From Baffinella frigidus (taxonomy: Eukaryota > Cryptophyceae > Cryptomonadales > Baffinellaceae): a stretch of DNA of 12,305 nt. The position numbers were made by a program, and so were the translations under genes. The stretch spans positions 460,496 to 472,800 of the forward strand of contig MU646528.1 of NCBI GenBank assembly GCA_026770585.1, given 5' to 3'. Below, in pieces: positions 9,921-12,305 of this stretch. Below the pieces are notes generated by a model, which saw only the letters and a program-made list of their open reading frames with translations, had not been told where the DNA came from and ran no database searches. Positions within the stretch are counted from its first letter, which is position 1. Every line of letters starts with the position of its first letter.

Positions 9921-11618
9921 GGGTAGGCGGGACACGTTGGTCCCGCCCGGGCACCTTGACGAGAAAAATGTCAAAAGGCAAAAAGAAAATGTTAAAAGTC
10001 AGCAAGGAAGTTGACTGAACCGGGCGGGGTGTGTGCGTACCAGGACGATGCCTAATCCTAGCTCTGTTTCGCTCTGGTAGACTAAATCGATTATGTCCTT
10101 TTATTCAACTCAAAACGCCAAAAGTCATCTTTTTCAAAGGAATTTGTCAACTTTTGGCGAACCGTTGCGATCTGGTCTCACCAAATTGGCGAGACCAAAT
10201 CGAGTGGAACAGAGCTAGTAATCCTGGCAGGGGGTTTGTACGCGCGAGAGATTCGCCACGGTGCAACGTGGCGAATGAACCCCCAGAAGAAGGTTCAGTC
10301 AACCGGGGGGGGGGGCACAGAAAACCCTGTCCGGTTCAGTCAACCGAAGAATTTTCAGTCAACTGAGAGACAAAAAGAGGCTCAGACCTGCACGTGCCCC
10401 GCCCAGCGCACGGCGAACCCTTCGCCGGACGCGAGGCTCGTAACCGGGCCAGGGCACCCTTCGGGCCCGCCTCGGGAGCAGGCGTGCGAGAAGTCGGGCG
10501 TAACGGCTTCTGTAACGGACTTGACCGGCCGCGTTAAGTCGTTTCCGTCGTAGTAAGTTGCCGCGAGGCCCCCGACGCGCGTACCCACGCGAGACACGGC
10601 CGCAAAGGCCTGCAATTGCCCGGTGAAAGTGGGAGTGAAGGCTGTCGCGTCCTGGCTCGCGGACGAGATGGTGGGCGGGAAGCTTGGATCGTACCCGCAC
10701 CCGGACGCGACCAAGGTCGTGGTGGTAACTACGCCGGACGTGACAGTGAAGGTCGCGTCCAGTCCGCTGCCCGTGCAGGGGGGCGTGCAGCTGACGGTAA
10801 GCGCATAGGTGGACCCGTCAGCGAGCGAGGAGACGAGGTTTCCGGACGGGATGATGTTGACGATGGAGTTGAGGCAGCGCGTGTCCCCTGCCTCGTCCCG
10901 AGCAGTGACCTGGCCCGGTGGTAAAATCGTCAGCATGGTTCCGTAGTAAAACGGTCAGCACTCACCACTCGTGCGGAACGTCGGATGCAGGCAAGCATCG
11001 GCGTCAGGATTTCAGGTGCAGATGAAAAAAATGATTTCTGCACCTCCCTAATATGTGCGTCGTAGCCGTAAACCGAGATTCCGTGACACGATGGCAGAAC
11101 TTTCGAGCGCAACGTCCTTGGATCCATTGAAACCGTTGCAATATAGTAGGGTGCTCAGGATGCAGAAACTACCGCGCCAGAGGGCACGAGGATAATTGCT
11201 GTCTTGTCTTAGCCAGATCTGGCTAAAGTGACTTAAGAATCCTTCGAGTTTCCGCTGAAAGATGTCAAACGTAGATGTTTCAAGCTCGAAAAATCTACTT
11301 GTGGGAAGTGGGAATTTCCAACGCAACTTTTCGCCCTAAAAGTGTTACGTGGTACAAAAACATCGTCATTCCGACAACGGCTCCAATTTCCATCACTTTT
11401 GGCGTGTTTCCCGGGTGAGAATCAATTTTACTTGTAGATGGTGTAGTAAAACCAAATTTCAACTTGTGACCTAGGGAGTCTACGCGCGTGTGTCTCGTGG
11501 GAGGGCTGACCGTGAAAGTAGCGGTGGAACCCGCTGAGGCAAGAAGAGAGGAGGCGAGAGAGGAGGATGAGAGGAAGGCAGAGCTGCGGGGCGGCACGAC
11601 CATGGCGTTGGTCGAGAC
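235..11618 (-). CDS. Multi-exon gene (23 exons, both ends open) for a three-PA14-domain, filamin-like repeat protein
   Basis: Spliced model in transcription order: 11618-11511, 10909-10388, 9841-9773, 9346-9245, 8560-8476, 8284-8215, 8123-8090, 7839-7568, 7111-6997, 6529-6476, 6174-6063, 5749-5654, 5147-5047, 4438-4393, 4192-4092, 3930-3880, 3653-3615, 3302-3237, 3019-2737, 2411-2341, 1673-1499, 1054-971, 385-235. This is 2807 nt with no stop and consistent phase at all 22 junctions. Residue numbers in the exon entries count from the first visible codon. PA14 domains lie at about 147-320, 363-505 and 805 to the edge. Filamin/Ig-like or other beta repeats fill the spaces. PA14 is known as a glycan-binding beta-barrel of secreted and surface proteins; the cell-surface role here is inference. 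Donors are GT except one GC. 22 of 23 exons start with G and 22 of 23 end with G. The start codon, signal peptide and stop lie outside the window. The specific protein is not recognised. Confidence 0.85.
390..482 (+). repeat. Degenerate telomere-like array (GGGTTGA type)
   Basis: GGGTTGA repeats directly against the exon 23 acceptor. A second run of the same type lies at 661-735 next to the copied acceptor. Confidence 0.85.
623..654 (-). pseudogene. Partial copy of exon 23 head with acceptor
   Basis: Matches 354-385. The adjoining array start, giving CCCGCAG on the minus strand, is also kept. It lies upstream of exon 23 inside the exon 22-23 intron. A weaker fragment with the same CCCGCAG acceptor is at 514-530. 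Confidence 0.72.
971..1054 (-). CDS. Exon 22: PA14 domain 3, FLVRWSGWV block
   Basis: Residues 858-886, phase 1 to 1. [20 protein letters not shown] contains the PA14 F.VRW.G block and continues KTSTAG. The acceptor is GGGGCAG|GGC and the donor GCCG|GTACGCACAC, the latter resembling the head of exon 23. Found by searching for the missing PA14 block in the intron; its phase matched on both sides. Confidence 0.82.
1070..1165. repeat. Short degenerate tandem repeat in exon 21-22 intron
   Basis: Words atcagaatat, ataccc and atcacg recur. The rest of the intron to about 1400 shows nothing recognisable. Confidence 0.6.
1403..1492 (+). repeat. Telomere-like array (GGGTCTA type)
   Basis: About a dozen GGGTCTA heptamers ending at the exon 21 donor. 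The array is homogeneous and distinct from its neighbours. Confidence 0.85.
1499..1673 (-). CDS. Exon 21: start of PA14 domain 3
   Basis: Residues 800-858, phase 0 to 1. [19 protein letters not shown] is parallel to [11 protein letters not shown] in PA14 domain 1, followed by [20 protein letters not shown]. The acceptor is AATTTAG|GTC, the only one that is not CAG, and the donor is GAAG|GTCCGC. Its head with acceptor is repeated three times upstream (1784-1822, 1962-1999, 2111-2148). Confidence 0.85.
1674..2148. repeat. 149-bp tandem units carrying exon 21 heads
   Basis: Two 149-bp blocks, 1674-1822 and 2000-2148, share long matches (for example the segment around tatttgttcataggagttgg). Each ends in a copy of the exon 21 head with an AG acceptor. 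A third head copy sits between them at 1962-1999. Minus-strand acceptors are ACCAG|GTT, ATCAG|GTC and GCCAG|GTC. Confidence 0.8.
1846..1963. repeat. Dispersed intronic repeat, copy 1
   Basis: Shares with 11311-11424, in order and in the same orientation, the words taaaagtgtt, cgtggtaca, ggctccaatttc, acttttggcgtgtttc and gtgagaatca. It has no ORF and no terminal repeats that I can see. Confidence 0.75.
2157..2330 (+). repeat. Telomere-like array (GGGTGTA/GGGTTTA type)
   Basis: Mixed heptamers just inside the exon 20 donor. It fills most of the intron not taken up by the 149-bp units. Confidence 0.85.
2341..2411 (-). CDS. Exon 20: filamin-like closing strands
   Basis: Residues 776-799, phase 1 to 0: [20 protein letters not shown] then ADVT. 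The Y.....L.raGi..V pattern resembles the last strands of a filamin-type repeat. The acceptor is CATGCAG|ACG, the only visible exon not starting with G. The donor is ACG|GTCGGG. Phase agrees on both sides. Confidence 0.72.
2412..2734 (+). repeat. Array of the GGGTTTC type filling the exon 19-20 intron
   Basis: Heptamers GGGTTTC, GGGTTTG and GGGTGTC occupy practically the whole intron from acceptor to donor. The TTTC variant is found mainly here. Confidence 0.88.
2737..3019 (-). CDS. Exon 19: Cys-containing beta segment
   Basis: Residues 682-776 (283 nt, phase 0 to 1). It opens [19 protein letters not shown], then [18 protein letters not shown] with a GAGY motif like those of exons 14-16. It continues through two further cysteine regions ([17 protein letters not shown]) to NVSVGA. 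The acceptor is CCACCAG|GTT and the donor GCAG|GTGCAA. No named domain is recognised; a disulphide-linked beta domain is an inference. Confidence 0.78.
3029..3228 (+). repeat. Telomere-like array, GGGTTCA grading to GGGTTGA/GGGTTTG
   Basis: The run begins with five or more uniform GGGTTCA units next to the exon 19 acceptor, then becomes mixed. Confidence 0.86.
3237..3302 (-). CDS. Exon 18: short linker exon
   Basis: Residues 660-681, phase 0 to 0: [20 protein letters not shown] then QT. The acceptor is AACCCAG|GTT and the donor ACG|GTCGCCTGCAC, the latter echoing the head of exon 19 (GTTGGCTGCAC). It is bounded by telomere-like arrays on both sides. Confidence 0.62.
3303..3614 (+). repeat. 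Array with 21-bp higher-order unit
   Basis: Between about 3413 and 3600 the unit of three heptamers gggtttgggatttggggttt plus a repeats roughly nine times almost unchanged. The array fills the exon 17-18 intron. Confidence 0.88.
3615..3653 (-). CDS. Exon 17: 39-nt acidic linker exon
   Basis: Residues 647-659, phase 0 to 0: [13 protein letters not shown]. It lies between two telomere-like arrays as an island of ordinary sequence. The acceptor is AAAACAG|GAT and the donor GTG|GTCCCA. It has no domain match; support comes from splice sites and phase. Confidence 0.5.
3661..3843 (+). repeat. Array with 28-bp higher-order unit
   Basis: After plain GGGTTTA units, a four-heptamer unit (ttgaggc, ttgaggc, ttgaggg, gtgagag) occurs three times between about 3721 and 3818. 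Confidence 0.85.
3880..3930 (-). CDS. Exon 16: continuation of the beta repeat
   Basis: Residues 630-646, phase 0 to 0: [17 protein letters not shown]. Spliced to exon 15 it gives [16 protein letters not shown], parallel to GEGYVAG in exon 14. The acceptor is CAACCAG|GTT and the donor ACG|GTCTAC. The frame stays open past the donor, so the exact end rests on the phase fit. Confidence 0.65.
3931..4085 (+). repeat. Telomere-like array (GGGTTGA/GGGTGTA type)
   Basis: Fills the exon 15-16 intron from acceptor to donor. Confidence 0.86.
4092..4192 (-). CDS. Exon 15: Gly/Val-rich beta repeat
   Basis: Residues 596-629, phase 1 to 0: [20 protein letters not shown] then [13 protein letters not shown]. 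The alternating pattern resembles the short G.GF/GY repeats seen between Ig-like domains in large protist surface proteins. The acceptor is CAAACAG|GCAAGC, repeating the donor of the preceding intron. The donor is GGG|GTAAAC. Confidence 0.75.
4393..4438 (-). CDS. Exon 14: 46-nt exon with GC donor
   Basis: Residues 581-596, phase 0 to 1: [15 protein letters not shown] then G. The GEGYVAG motif recurs as GVGYVAG in exons 15/16. The acceptor is TGCGCAG|GTT. The donor is GCAG|GCAAGC, a GC-AG intron. The only nearby GT (TAC|GTGGCA) gives the wrong phase. Found by searching for a phase 0-to-1 exon, so it is less certain than the PA14 exons. Confidence 0.6.
4699..4744 (-). pseudogene. Partial copy of exon 13 tail with donor
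   Basis: Matches 5047-5092 closely ([15 protein letters not shown]) and keeps the donor GCAG|GTGCGATTT. The upstream part of the exon is missing and the adjacent bases are intronic. Confidence 0.75.
4887..4930 (-). pseudogene. Second, more diverged copy of exon 13 tail
   Basis: Aligns to 5047-5090 with several changes ([13 protein letters not shown]). The donor is CACAG|GTTTGC. Confidence 0.68.
5047..5147 (-). CDS. Exon 13: filamin-like RDxxGN strand
   Basis: Residues 547-580, phase 1 to 0. [16 protein letters not shown] matches the filamin/Ig-like trD.yGN.v..gd pattern. It then reads [16 protein letters not shown]. The acceptor is TCCACAG|GGG and the donor CAG|GTGCGA. It is the only complete copy: head copies lie upstream (5269-5314, 5373-5421) and tail copies downstream (4699-4744, 4887-4930). 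Confidence 0.8.
5163..5264 (+). repeat. Telomere-like array (GGGTTCA/GGGTTTG type)
   Basis: Lies in the exon 12-13 intron, between exon 13 and its first head copy. Confidence 0.86.
5269..5314 (-). pseudogene. Partial copy of exon 13 head with acceptor
   Basis: Encodes [15 protein letters not shown]. The acceptor is ATACAG|GGG. It lies upstream of exon 13, directly beside a telomere-like array. Confidence 0.75.
5373..5421 (-). pseudogene. Second copy of exon 13 head with acceptor
   Basis: Encodes [16 protein letters not shown]. The acceptor is CCACAG|GAG. It then diverges into intronic sequence. Confidence 0.75.
5504..5648 (+). repeat. (GA)n microsatellite
   Basis: GA repeats with GC interruptions; on the coding strand it is a long CT tract beginning just after the exon 12 donor. 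Confidence 0.92.
5654..5749 (-). CDS. Exon 12: start of filamin-like repeat
   Basis: Residues 515-547, phase 1 to 1. After the junction the text reads [18 protein letters not shown], close to the filamin boundary pattern GSPF.v...P....S. It then reads [11 protein letters not shown], the AG...f.V strand. The acceptor is CCGCCAG|GCC and the donor TTG|GTACCA, which opens directly into a CT-dinucleotide tract. Confidence 0.75.
5986..6042. repeat. (TA)n-rich low-complexity tract
   Basis: Repeated tatata words in the exon 11-12 intron, the most AT-rich part of the window. An (AAAT)n run follows at about 6207-6233 in the next intron upstream. Confidence 0.85.
6063..6174 (-). CDS. Exon 11: PA14 domain 2 C-terminal end
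   Basis: Residues 478-515, phase 0 to 1. [20 protein letters not shown] is the PA14 terminus (L.WSS......IPS..f). It continues [13 protein letters not shown] into the next filamin-like repeat. The acceptor is TGCGCAG|GTG and the donor TCAG|GTCACG. Confidence 0.87.
6476..6529 (-). CDS. Exon 10: PA14 domain 2, [10 protein letters not shown]
   Basis: Residues 460-477, phase 0 to 0: [18 protein letters not shown], the PA14 Y.e.. block preceding L.L.W. The acceptor is AAACCAG|GCG and the donor CAG|GTGCGG. It joins exon 11 to read [16 protein letters not shown]. Confidence 0.8.
6531..6619 (+). repeat. Short telomere-like array
   Basis: GGGTGTA and GGGTTTA units beside the exon 10 acceptor. The remaining intron 6620-6867 shows an A-rich run near 6668 and nothing else recognisable. 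Confidence 0.8.
6868..6990 (+). mobile_element. 123-bp inverted-repeat element, copy 1 (MITE/introner-like)
   Basis: Read on the plus strand it aligns along its length to the minus strand of 7230-7352. The internal block gttgac...ttgtaccgca...atgtcaactta is strongly shared and both are 123 bp. The right end is CAACCCGAGTGAG; the left end is diverged (ctcaaactattcaag). It ends six bases from the exon 9 donor. No ORF. Confidence 0.65.
6997..7111 (-). CDS. Exon 9: PA14 domain 2, [16 protein letters not shown] core
   Basis: Residues 421-459, phase 2 to 0. [19 protein letters not shown] is a textbook PA14 core (YTF...DD.v.LW.D..l). It continues [18 protein letters not shown]. The acceptor is CCCGCAG|GTAC and the donor CAG|GTCCCG. 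A 123-bp inverted-repeat element starts six bases past the donor, at 6990. Confidence 0.9.
7156..7182. repeat. Perfect 12-bp inverted repeat, 3-base loop
   Basis: gggattcacatc and gatgtgaatccc flank ccc. A further direct copy of attcacatccc lies at 7140-7150. It is in the exon 8-9 intron, just upstream of the short telomere-like run before the exon 9 acceptor. Confidence 0.85.
7230..7352 (-). mobile_element. 123-bp inverted-repeat element, copy 2
   Basis: The ends are inverted repeats: CTCAGTCGGGTTG at the left and CAACCCGAGTGAG at the right, matching 12 of 13. It is in opposite orientation to copy 1. The right end is about 20 bases from the donor of the exon 8 tail copy. No ORF. Confidence 0.7.
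7376..7427 (-). pseudogene. Partial copy of exon 8 tail with donor
   Basis: Aligns to the exon 8 tail and encodes [17 protein letters not shown] in an intact frame. The donor is GCG|GTACACG, closer to the head of exon 9 (GTACACG) than the real donor GTACGGG. No AG acceptor lies just upstream. Confidence 0.75.
7475..7546 (+). mobile_element. Partial inverted-repeat element, copy 3
   Basis: Matches the right part of copy 1: cgtaccgcaacccaag, atgtcaactt, atagtctga, gtcaacccaagtgag. The left half is not recognisable. It ends about 20 bases from the exon 8 donor. Confidence 0.55.
7568..7839 (-). CDS. Exon 8: beta linker and first half of PA14 domain 2
   Basis: Residues 331-421, phase 0 to 2. The linker [20 protein letters not shown] resembles the closing strands of a filamin-type repeat. 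PA14 domain 2 then begins near residue 363 with [12 protein letters not shown], followed by [11 protein letters not shown] and [17 protein letters not shown]. The acceptor is AAACCAG|GGT and the donor GCG|GTACGG. A partial copy of its tail lies downstream at 7376-7427. Confidence 0.88.
7842..8087 (+). repeat. Telomere-like array filling the exon 7-8 intron
   Basis: GGGTTTA, with later GGGTGTA units, runs from acceptor to donor. This is one of the longest runs close to the canonical TTTAGGG. Confidence 0.88.
8090..8123 (-). CDS. Exon 7: 34-nt exon closing PA14 domain 1
   Basis: Residues 319-330, phase 2 to 0. Spliced text is [20 protein letters not shown], fitting the Ser-x-Leu-Phe end of PA14. 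The acceptor is AAACCAG|GTT directly against the telomere-like array, and the donor is CAG|GTAACC. The exon is very short, but the phase fit on both sides supports it. Confidence 0.7.
8125..8212 (+). repeat. Telomere-like array in the exon 6-7 intron
   Basis: Mixed GGGTTTA-like units occupy nearly all of this short intron. Confidence 0.82.
8215..8284 (-). CDS. Exon 6: PA14 domain 1, L.WTS...VPSER end
   Basis: Residues 296-319, phase 1 to 2. [12 protein letters not shown]...TVPSER is the last PA14 strand, matching the usual L.W.s...IP...L. The acceptor is ACACCAG|GCG. The donor GCG|GTTGTT begins with the same six bases that open exon 7. Confidence 0.82.
8285..8475 (+). repeat. Telomere-like array filling the exon 5-6 intron
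   Basis: GGGTTTA, GGGTTGA and GGGTCTA units from acceptor to donor. Confidence 0.86.
8476..8560 (-). CDS. Exon 5: PA14 domain 1, [12 protein letters not shown] strand
   Basis: Residues 268-296, phase 0 to 1. [12 protein letters not shown] matches the PA14 Y.e..G.a block. A Gly/Pro-rich loop follows ([14 protein letters not shown]). The acceptor is ATCCCAG|GTG and the donor CTCG|GTAACC. A copy of its head with the acceptor lies upstream at 8814-8851. Confidence 0.8.
8582..8701 (+). repeat. (GACA)n microsatellite
   Basis: About 27 units of gaca with a few interruptions, just upstream of the exon 5 acceptor; CTGT on the coding strand. Confidence 0.93.
8814..8851 (-). pseudogene. Partial copy of exon 5 head with acceptor
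   Basis: Identical over 38 bases to 8523-8560 ([13 protein letters not shown]). The acceptor is TCCCAG|GTG. It runs straight into a CT tract instead of the rest of the exon. Confidence 0.8.
9135..9165 (-). pseudogene. Partial copy of exon 4 tail with donor
   Basis: Aligns to 9245-9275 ([10 protein letters not shown] versus [10 protein letters not shown]) and keeps GAG|GTCTCT. It lies downstream of exon 4. Confidence 0.75.
9245..9346 (-). CDS. Exon 4: PA14 domain 1, [10 protein letters not shown] core
   Basis: Residues 234-267, phase 0 to 0. Joined to exon 3 it reads [17 protein letters not shown], the most conserved PA14 block (LWVDg.lvidqW). It ends GLFAVE|GTCTCT and continues into VAYKELG of exon 5. 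The acceptor is CAACCAG|GTC. Its tail is partly duplicated downstream at 9135-9165. Confidence 0.85.
9570..9607 (-). pseudogene. Partial copy of exon 3 tail with donor
   Basis: Encodes [12 protein letters not shown] before TGG|GTCTCAACC. It aligns to the exon 3 tail and has a telomere-like array on both sides. Confidence 0.75.
9668..9704 (-). pseudogene. Second copy of exon 3 tail with donor
   Basis: Encodes [12 protein letters not shown] before TGG|GTCTAACC. It is closer than the first copy to exon 3, which reads [12 protein letters not shown]. Confidence 0.75.
9773..9841 (-). CDS. Exon 3: PA14 domain 1, YTF to LW strand
   Basis: Residues 211-233, phase 0 to 0: YTF...DERVKIW, the PA14 block before the LW-V-D motif. 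The acceptor is TCTCCAG|GTG and the donor TGG|GTCTCA, splitting the motif between W and V. It is the only complete copy. Two tail copies follow downstream (9570-9607, 9668-9704) and a head copy lies upstream (9940-9954). Confidence 0.8.
9842..9925 (+). repeat. (GA)n microsatellite before exon 3 acceptor
   Basis: GA and GACAGG repeats; on the coding strand a CT tract leads directly into TCTCCAG|GTG. Confidence 0.9.
9940..9954 (-). pseudogene. Short copy of exon 3 head with acceptor
   Basis: Fifteen bases (GTGCCCGGGCGGGAC) repeat the first bases of exon 3, with TCAAG in place of TCCAG as acceptor. It is short, but its position upstream of exon 3 fits the pattern of the other copies. Confidence 0.6.
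10146..10207 (-). mobile_element. Partial inverted-repeat element, copy 4
   Basis: Resembles 7289-7352 (gtcaactttt, ggtctcaccaaatt, cgagtgg) and lies in the exon 2-3 intron. The identity is moderate, so relationship to the other copies is tentative. It contains a near-perfect palindrome. Confidence 0.42.
10173..10197. repeat. 25-base palindrome
   Basis: tggtctc and gagacca pair around ccaaattgg, with one unpaired position on each side. It could form a hairpin or cruciform. It lies inside partial element copy 4. Confidence 0.7.
10388..10909 (-). CDS. Exon 2: filamin-like repeat, Cys-containing beta segment and N-terminal half of PA14 domain 1
   Basis: Residues 37-210 (174 codons, phase 0 to 0), the longest exon. 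It starts [11 protein letters not shown], a filamin-like strand pair. A beta segment with paired cysteines ([22 protein letters not shown]) follows at about 75-120. PA14 domain 1 begins near residue 147 with [14 protein letters not shown] and runs to [12 protein letters not shown], the classic G-L-x-A-x-Y-Y and F-x-V-R-W-x-G blocks. Extra cysteines ([14 protein letters not shown]) fall in the loop between them. The acceptor is GGGCCAG|GTC and the donor CAG|GTCTGA. GC content is higher than in the flanking intron. Confidence 0.88.
11311..11424. repeat. Dispersed intronic repeat, copy 2
   Basis: Homologous to 1846-1963 but in a different intron (exon 1-2), 9.4 kb away. This makes it an interspersed rather than a local tandem repeat. 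Confidence 0.75.
11511..11618 (-). CDS. Exon 1 (first visible): start of filamin/Ig-like segment
   Basis: Residues 1-36, phase 0 to 0. The acceptor is CCCGCAG|GTC and the donor ACG|GTCAGC. The text holds [10 protein letters not shown] and a Ser/Ala/Leu-rich stretch ending [10 protein letters not shown]. It joins in frame to [11 protein letters not shown] of exon 2, giving the filamin-like pattern AG...F.VTARD..G. I could not place the exon before it. A degenerate copy of its head lies upstream at about 11708-11741. Confidence 0.65.
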
Positions 11619-11660
11619 CTGCGGGTCAGCACAGCGTGCGGTTTAATGAAAAGAGAAAAA

Positions 11661-11836
11661 TGTGTTTGTTTCGGATCGAACCCAACATGGCCACCATACC
11701 ATGTATTGGCGGCGTTGGTCGAAACCACGGCGTGCGGTTTGTTGAGTGAGAAAAGTGCGTCTGTACTTAGATCGAGGATCGTTACGAGAGAGAGAGAGAA
11801 ATGTGTGTATTACGGATCGAACCCAACATGGCCACC
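11661..11836. repeat. Direct repeat pair upstream of exon 1, with degenerate exon 1 head copy
   Basis: The 35-base segments at 11661-11695 and 11802-11836 share gatcgaacccaacatggcc, spaced 141 bases apart. Between them, about 11708-11741 echoes the head of exon 1 and its flank (ggcgttggtcgaaac and gtgcggttt), but the AG is lost. Confidence 0.65.
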
Positions 11837-12138
11837 TTGTATAGATTCGGATGACTCCTGGGGTTCAGAGTGATTAGACTGCGGTATCGGACCACGGCAT
11901 GCCCTAGCGCTCCCAGGACAGCGTCTCTTGGCGGGGCCCCAGGGCCTACAGCAGTCCAATTCCGAATGCTATGTATCATTGAATCGAGGAGTTACCGGGA
12001 CGGTAACAAACCCGTGAAGGTCGTGGACCAGAAAACCCCATGGCGTTGAGTCATCAGTTGTGGGAGTCACATACCCGGGCTCGCTTTAAGGCTCATAGAC
12101 TTTTGGATCACGCATCGCCAGGCTTGAAAGTAATTCAG

Positions 12139-12305
12139 AAGAAGGAGGAGGAGGAGGAGGAGGAGGAGGAAGAAGAAGAAGAAAGAAGAAGAAGAAGAAG
12201 AAGAAGAAGAAGAAGAAGAAGAAGAAGAAGAAGAAGAAGAAGAAAGAAGAAGAAGAAGAAGAAGAAGAAGAAGAAGAAGAAGAAGAAGAAGAAGAAGAAG
12301 AAGAA
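12139..12305 (+). repeat. (GGA)n then (GAA)n trinucleotide tract
   Basis: About 50 GAA units with rare interruptions run to the window edge; on the coding strand a CTT tract. The stretch 11840-12138 before it holds no feature I can support. Confidence 0.95.

Noticed and set aside
11661-11836. tRNA or tRNA-derived SINE suggested by GGGTTCGATCC on the minus strand, twice
   Set aside because: The B-box-like word is one base short, no T-arm or acceptor stem pairs around it, and no A box is placed correctly. Kept only as a direct repeat.
11843-11979. Open frame with PGAPPRDAVLGALGHAV as an upstream exon
   Set aside because: No PA14 or filamin pattern, and no clear donor that fits phase 0 of exon 1. 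It cannot be supported.
1-12305. Subtelomeric location or chromosome end
   Set aside because: The arrays are short, degenerate, intron-specific and separated by in-phase exons, so they are intronic minisatellites rather than a telomere.

Overview
The window reads as nuclear DNA of a single-celled eukaryote, most likely a microalga. Dinoflagellate, prasinophyte green alga, haptophyte and pelagophyte all remain possible and the sequence does not decide between them. The reasons are a finely split gene with 23 visible exons, introns filled with degenerate telomere-type heptamers (TTTAGGG-like) and microsatellites, and nearly invariant G|intron|G junctions with donors far from GTRAGT. No prokaryotic gene, RNA gene, promoter or polyA signal is visible.

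A single minus-strand gene fills the window from about 11618 down to 235 and is open at both ends. Reading the minus strand, I assembled 23 exons (2807 nt, about 935 codons, some 25% of the span). Every junction keeps phase, and the product is a coherent multidomain protein. In order it holds: the end and start of filamin/Ig-like segments (exons 1-2), PA14 domain 1 (exons 2-7), a short beta linker and PA14 domain 2 (exons 8-11), a filamin-like repeat (exons 12-13), Gly/Val-rich beta repeats and a Cys-containing segment (exons 14-20), and PA14 domain 3 (exons 21-23, cut by the window edge). PA14 domains are usually carbohydrate-binding beta-barrels of secreted or surface proteins, so a large extracellular or cell-surface adhesin-like protein is the best guess. 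No signal peptide or membrane segment lies inside the window.

The introns are the striking part. (1) Telomere-like arrays and CT/CTGT/CTT microsatellites occur throughout, and almost all have the pyrimidine-rich strand on the coding (minus) strand. (2) Many introns hold partial copies of the neighbouring exon with its splice site. Copies of an exon head always lie upstream of that exon, and copies of an exon tail always lie downstream. (3) Several introns begin with the same bases that begin the next exon. (4) Two 123-bp elements with inverted terminal repeats sit in opposite orientation, beside a real donor and beside a duplicated donor, with two further partial copies nearby. (5) Intron positions differ among the three PA14 domains. 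Together these suggest a gene whose introns were gained recently and enlarged by boundary-spanning tandem duplication, plus an introner-like or MITE-like element.

Layout: 1-234 intron with a copy of the exon 23 tail; 235-1673 PA14-3; 1674-2340 intron with 149-bp tandem units; 2341-5749 beta-repeat and filamin region with telomere-like introns; 6063-7839 PA14-2 with the inverted-repeat elements; 8090-10909 PA14-1 with microsatellites and exon copies; 11511-11618 first visible exon; 11619-12305 upstream intron or flank ending in a GAA tract.
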